From assembly GCA_028678905.1 (NCBI GenBank), contig JAJRCO010000269.1:1-7998 (forward strand): 7,998 nucleotides of DNA, given 5' to 3'. The stretch's first letter is position 1, and each line of letters opens with the position of its first letter. This DNA comes from Methanomicrobiales archaeon (GTDB taxonomy: Archaea > Halobacteriota > Methanomicrobia > Methanomicrobiales > JACTUA01). The notes under the pieces were generated by a model, which was not told the origin of the DNA, did not search any database, and was given only the letters and a program-made list of their open reading frames with translations. Positions 6,005-7,998 of the stretch are shown here, piece by piece. The translations under genes and the position numbers were made by a program.

Positions 6005-6562
6005 ATGCGCCTCAAAATCCTTTGGGAATCCGGGGCCCTGCCGGGACTCGAAATCCCTGCAGGAAGGGCGATTGAGCTCATCCTAGGCATTCCCGTAGAC
6101 GCCGAGGAGAACGGGGTGCTTCTGGCCGGTTACGACCCGGCCCGGTCCCAGTACGATGCTCAGAAGATCCTGCATCGCATCCAACTGTATAAAAGAAAGC
6201 GGACGATACCCGGTCCGATCATGGTGGTGACCCACCGGGATCTGTTTGTGCGGGGAGCCGATTTTGTCTTCGGGCTGGCGCGGGAATCTACAGGCGTTGC
6301 AGTCGTATCCACGGCCCGATTTTACAACGAATTCTACCAACGAGAAAAAGACGAGGAATTGCTTCTTTCCCGGATATCCACCGAGGGAGCGCACGAAGCA
6401 GGGCACCTGCTGGGTCTGGACCATTGCCCGGATTCCCAGTGCATCATGTTTCCACCGGAGACTCTCGATCAGCTGGACGGGAAAAAAACGGTGCTCTGTG
6501 ACGGTTGCCGGAATATTCTGCGGGGCGTGTTCTCTCCCCCGGTCATCGATTCTATCAACTAA
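6005..6562 (+). CDS. amzA: Archaemetzincin, zinc metallopeptidase
   Basis: This 185-residue protein is an archaemetzincin (M54-type) zinc protease of the metzincin clan. The active site HEAGHLLGLDHC (130-141) gives three zinc-binding histidines (130, 134, 140) and the general base Glu131. The following cysteines Cys141, Cys146, Cys165 and Cys168 form the second, structural zinc site, and Met148 is in the CxM position expected for the Met-turn. The spacing between Met148 and Cys165 is 16 residues. The N-terminal ~125 residues carry the mixed alpha/beta part, with an edge strand near TGVAVVSTARF. There is no signal peptide or pro-domain, so it should be a cytosolic peptidase; the natural substrate is unknown. 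ATG 6005 is supported by the N-terminal MRLKILW and by a TATA-like element at leaderless spacing. Confidence 0.95.
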   Translation: MRLKILWESGALPGLEIPAGRAIELILGIPVDAEENGVLLAGYDPARSQYDAQKILHRIQLYKRKRTIPGPIMVVTHRDLFVRGADFVFGLARESTGVAVVSTARFYNEFYQREKDEELLLSRISTEGAHEAGHLLGLDHCPDSQCIMFPPETLDQLDGKKTVLCDGCRNILRGVFSPPVIDSIN

Positions 6563-6608
6563 TCTGTCTCCAGCTTTTACCCACAGCATCCTCACGAATC
6601 TGCATGAC

Positions 6609-6636
6609 GGGGGATTTCCCGATCGGACCTTCCCCC
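6609..6636. terminator. Possible stem-loop between convergent archaemetzincin and UPF0316 genes
   Basis: GGGGGA (6609-6614) pairs with TCCCCC (6631-6636) across a 16-nt loop that contains the palindrome CCGATCGG (6619-6626). It sits in the 92-bp gap between two convergent genes, where a bidirectional terminator would be expected. No T-run follows on either strand, so the terminator role is weak; it may be only a chance G/C run. Confidence 0.25.
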
Positions 6637-6654
6637 AAAATGATCTAATCCGCC

Positions 6655-7254
6655 CTATTTACCTTTTCGCAGGCTAAACAGGGGACGGAACCGCCGCGAG
6701 ATCGAACGTTCCTCCGGAGGAAATATTCCTTTCGTCGCATACCGCACATCCTCGATAGTGTAGAAGGCATGCGGGTTAAACTGCTTCACCAGGGCAACCA
6801 CTTCCGGTACCAAGGACCGCTGGACGATGATTAGGATGATCCTCACCTCGCCTAACGCTCCCATCGCTTCCACCGTAGTCACTCCATACTGCATCTCTTT
6901 CAGATGACGGATCAGCTCAGTCGCATCCTTCTTGGTCACCACCCGGATCAGCACCGTCCCGATCGAGAGCTTATCCTCAAGCCACATCCCCACAAAGGTC
7001 CCGGTGGCAAACCCACTCGCATAAGCGAGGTAGGTAAACACATTATCCAGGTGCTGAAAGATCTGGCTGATGGCAAGAAGCCAGATGGAGATTTCAAAAA
7101 AACCAAGGACCGGAGCGAAGTAACGAAACCCCCGGGCCACGAAGATCACCCGGATGGTTCCCAGGCTCACATCACAGATCCGGGCCAGAAAGATCAGAAT
7201 GGGGAGAATGATCCAGGCAAATACATCGATCTGATCCAGGGCGATTCCGAACAT
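6655..7254 (-). CDS. UPF0316 family membrane protein with C-terminal DUF2179 domain
   Basis: This 199-residue protein matches UPF0316 (DUF5698 plus DUF2179). Three hydrophobic segments are visible at about residues 12-33, 45-67 and 72-92, so the N-terminal half is in the cell membrane. The motif LARICDVSLGTIRVIFVARG (23-42) is characteristic of the family. The C-terminal part, about 100-175, is a soluble DUF2179 domain with TKKDATELIRHLKE and GVTTVEAMG, a small alpha/beta domain also found attached to other membrane proteins and suspected to sense a ligand. The function is unknown. The ATG at 7254 has GGGAGG only 2 nt upstream and a GGAAGGAA 9 nt upstream. It runs in the same direction as the HEAT-repeat gene but 209 bp apart, with a TATA-like element in between, so it may have its own promoter. 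Confidence 0.88.
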   Translation of the reverse strand: MFGIALDQIDVFAWIILPILIFLARICDVSLGTIRVIFVARGFRYFAPVLGFFEISIWLLAISQIFQHLDNVFTYLAYASGFATGTFVGMWLEDKLSIGTVLIRVVTKKDATELIRHLKEMQYGVTTVEAMGALGEVRIILIIVQRSLVPEVVALVKQFNPHAFYTIEDVRYATKGIFPPEERSISRRFRPLFSLRKGK

Positions 7255-7301
7255 ATCCTCCCGTTCCTTCCGTATTATTTTGGAGGCGATTCCCTATACA
7301 G

Positions 7302-7355
7302 TTATTCTCTAACATGCCTGGGATAAGAGGTCAGAAGAATCGAACAGACATCCAT
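7302..7355 (-). other. Possible 17-codon leader ORF ahead of the UPF0316 gene
   Basis: ATG at 7355 opens MDVCSILLTSYPRHVRE and stops at TAA (7304-7302), 47 bp before the UPF0316 ATG. A GGGAGG (7365-7360) lies 4 nt before the ATG, but the predicted transcript start near 7359 would exclude it, making the ORF leaderless or the site irrelevant. I see no repeated codons of the kind used in attenuation. It could easily be chance; it is listed because TATA box, ribosome-binding sequence and start codon line up. Confidence 0.2.
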
Positions 7356-7389
7356 GAAACCTCCCGGTTGCAGGGAGATCCATATAAAA
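7353..7389 (-). promoter_or_regulatory. TATA-like element upstream of the UPF0316 gene
   Basis: On the minus strand TTTTATATGG (7389-7380) is a near-consensus archaeal TATA box. It predicts a start near 7359, giving a leader of about 105 nt before the UPF0316 ATG. The leader would hold a 17-codon ORF beginning at 7355. A weaker AT-rich block near 7296-7308 could give a shorter leader. The remaining sequence between the HEAT and UPF0316 genes (7255-7463) shows no other gene. Confidence 0.45.
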
Positions 7390-7410
7390 GCGAAAGATGG
7401 AAAGGGGGGT

Positions 7411-7431
7411 CCTTTGCAGAACTCCCAAAGG
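7411..7431. terminator. Weak inverted repeat downstream of the HEAT-repeat gene
   Basis: CCTTTG (7411-7416) pairs with CAAAGG (7426-7431) across a 9-nt loop, about 33 bp beyond the HEAT gene stop. On the minus strand it is followed by a pyrimidine-rich run (acccccctttcc). This could help end the HEAT transcript. The stem is short and a T-run is lacking, so support is weak. Confidence 0.25.
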
Positions 7432-7463
7432 GCGGACGAAACAGGAGCAGATCCAGGCATTCA

Positions 7464-7994
7464 TCAGGCCGGTTTTTCCTCTTTTTTCTTCTGGATCTCG
7501 TTCAGCGCATCCTGGGCAGCTTTTTTGACCGCCGCATCGCTGTCCTGGAGAGCTTCGGTCAGGGAGGGAATCGCGCGATCATCCCCGATCTTTCCGAGAG
7601 CCCAGGCCGCGTTTTTCCTGACGTCCTTTTTTAGGTCCTTGAGCACCATGATCAGAGATTCTACCGCCCGAGCATCGCCGATTTTTCCCAGCGCCCAGGC
7701 CGAACCCTGGCGCAGCCATTTTTCTGCACTGGAGAGTGCGCGGATGAGAGCGGGCACCGCTTTCGGATCACCGATTTTACCGAGCGCCTGTGCCGCAATC
7801 CACGAGACCTCGACCATGGGATCGGACAGGGCCTGGATGAGTGCATCGACCGCCCGGGGGTCCCCTTTTTCCCCCAGGGCTTCTGCAGCCCTCCACCGCG
7901 TGTTCAGATCTCCTTCGTGGAGAAGCTGAATAATAATCGTAATATTGTCCCCTTCTGCCGGGGGTGATGCTACGTCCGCTTCGTTATCCGCCAT
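7464..7994 (-). CDS. HEAT-repeat protein (PBS-lyase-type HEAT repeats)
   Basis: The 176-residue protein is almost entirely HEAT repeats, an alpha-solenoid used as a protein-binding scaffold. Four full repeats of exactly 31 residues are visible, each opening with GD-x-x-AV/I: 44-74 (GDPRAV), 75-105 (GDPKAV), 106-136 (GDARAV) and 137-167 (GDDRAI), preceded by a diverged repeat at about 16-43. The end of each unit reads AL-x-x-I, mostly ALGKIGD. The short N-terminal (ADNEADVASPPAEGD) and C-terminal (KKKEEKPA) tails are charged. No catalytic residues, signal peptide or membrane segment are seen. Similar repeats occur in phycobilin lyases, but nothing here suggests lyase activity; the partner is unknown. 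The ATG lies 4 bp from the window edge, so a start farther upstream cannot be excluded. The gene ends with tandem TGA TGA stops. Confidence 0.85.
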   Translation of the reverse strand: MADNEADVASPPAEGDNITIIIQLLHEGDLNTRWRAAEALGEKGDPRAVDALIQALSDPMVEVSWIAAQALGKIGDPKAVPALIRALSSAEKWLRQGSAWALGKIGDARAVESLIMVLKDLKKDVRKNAAWALGKIGDDRAIPSLTEALQDSDAAVKKAAQDALNEIQKKKEEKPA

Positions 7995-7998
7995 GCCG

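Noticed and set aside
5989..6090. N-terminal extension of UPF0146 to ATG 6090
   Set aside because: It would add 34 residues not typical of the family and overlap the divergent archaemetzincin gene.
7354..7929. Plus-strand frame (191 codons) opposite the HEAT-repeat gene, with a TATA-like sequence nearby
   Set aside because: Its repeated serine/alanine pattern is the antisense echo of the HEAT repeats. The minus-strand protein has clear repeat structure, so this frame is a shadow.
7464..7994. HEAT-repeat coding DNA as a CRISPR-like or tandem-repeat array
   Set aside because: The 93-nt period is in frame and encodes regular 31-residue helical repeats; there is no alternation of identical repeats with unique spacers.

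Overview
The window reads as chromosomal core sequence from a methanogenic euryarchaeon, most likely of the Methanomicrobiales or a close relative. The basis is two methanogen-restricted marker genes (Mmp2-type and MtxX/Mmp4-type), an archaeal HMf-type histone, the large subunit of archaeal replication factor C, an archaemetzincin, a UPF0146 protein, archaeal TATA-like boxes and GGAGG/GGTG ribosome-binding sites. The order-level placement is inference from GC-rich codon use and gene content. No tRNA, rRNA, CRISPR array, insertion sequence, prophage or toxin module was seen, and base composition looks even throughout.

Layout. (1) 2-2001, plus strand: a histidine-biosynthesis run, hisG (5' end cut by the window), hisA and hisB, packed with a 9-bp gap and then an ATGA overlap. 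(2) 2017-2223, minus: a single-domain archaeal histone, convergent with hisB (15 bp between stops), with its own TATA box and ribosome-binding site. (3) 2390-4155, minus: two coupled methanogenesis-marker genes, a PurM/AIR-synthase-like protein followed by MtxX, overlapping as ATGA. (4) 4230-5540, plus: rfcL, divergent from the marker pair across a short AT-rich promoter region. (5) 5554-5988, minus: a UPF0146 protein, convergent with rfcL (13 bp). (6) 6005-6562, plus: archaemetzincin, divergent from UPF0146 across only 16 bp. (7) 6655-7254, minus: a UPF0316/DUF2179 membrane protein. (8) 7464-7994, minus: a HEAT-repeat protein whose start lies 4 bp inside the window edge.

How the genes fit together. 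HisG, HisA and HisB catalyse the first, fourth and sixth steps of histidine synthesis; the other his genes are not here. RfcL is the clamp-loader large subunit and needs RfcS and PCNA from elsewhere. The histone compacts DNA. The marker pair has no proven reaction that I know of. Its folds (a PurM-type ATP enzyme and a Pta-like phosphotransacylase fold) suggest linked acyl-phosphate chemistry, and this is the least understood and most interesting part of the window. Several promoters place the start codon about 26 bp from the TATA centre, which predicts leaderless mRNAs for rfcL and the archaemetzincin.

I found no clearly new multi-gene system. The points most worth a second look are the coupled marker pair, the 16-bp divergent promoter, an inverted repeat containing the histone ribosome-binding site, and a possible 17-codon leader ORF upstream of the UPF0316 gene.
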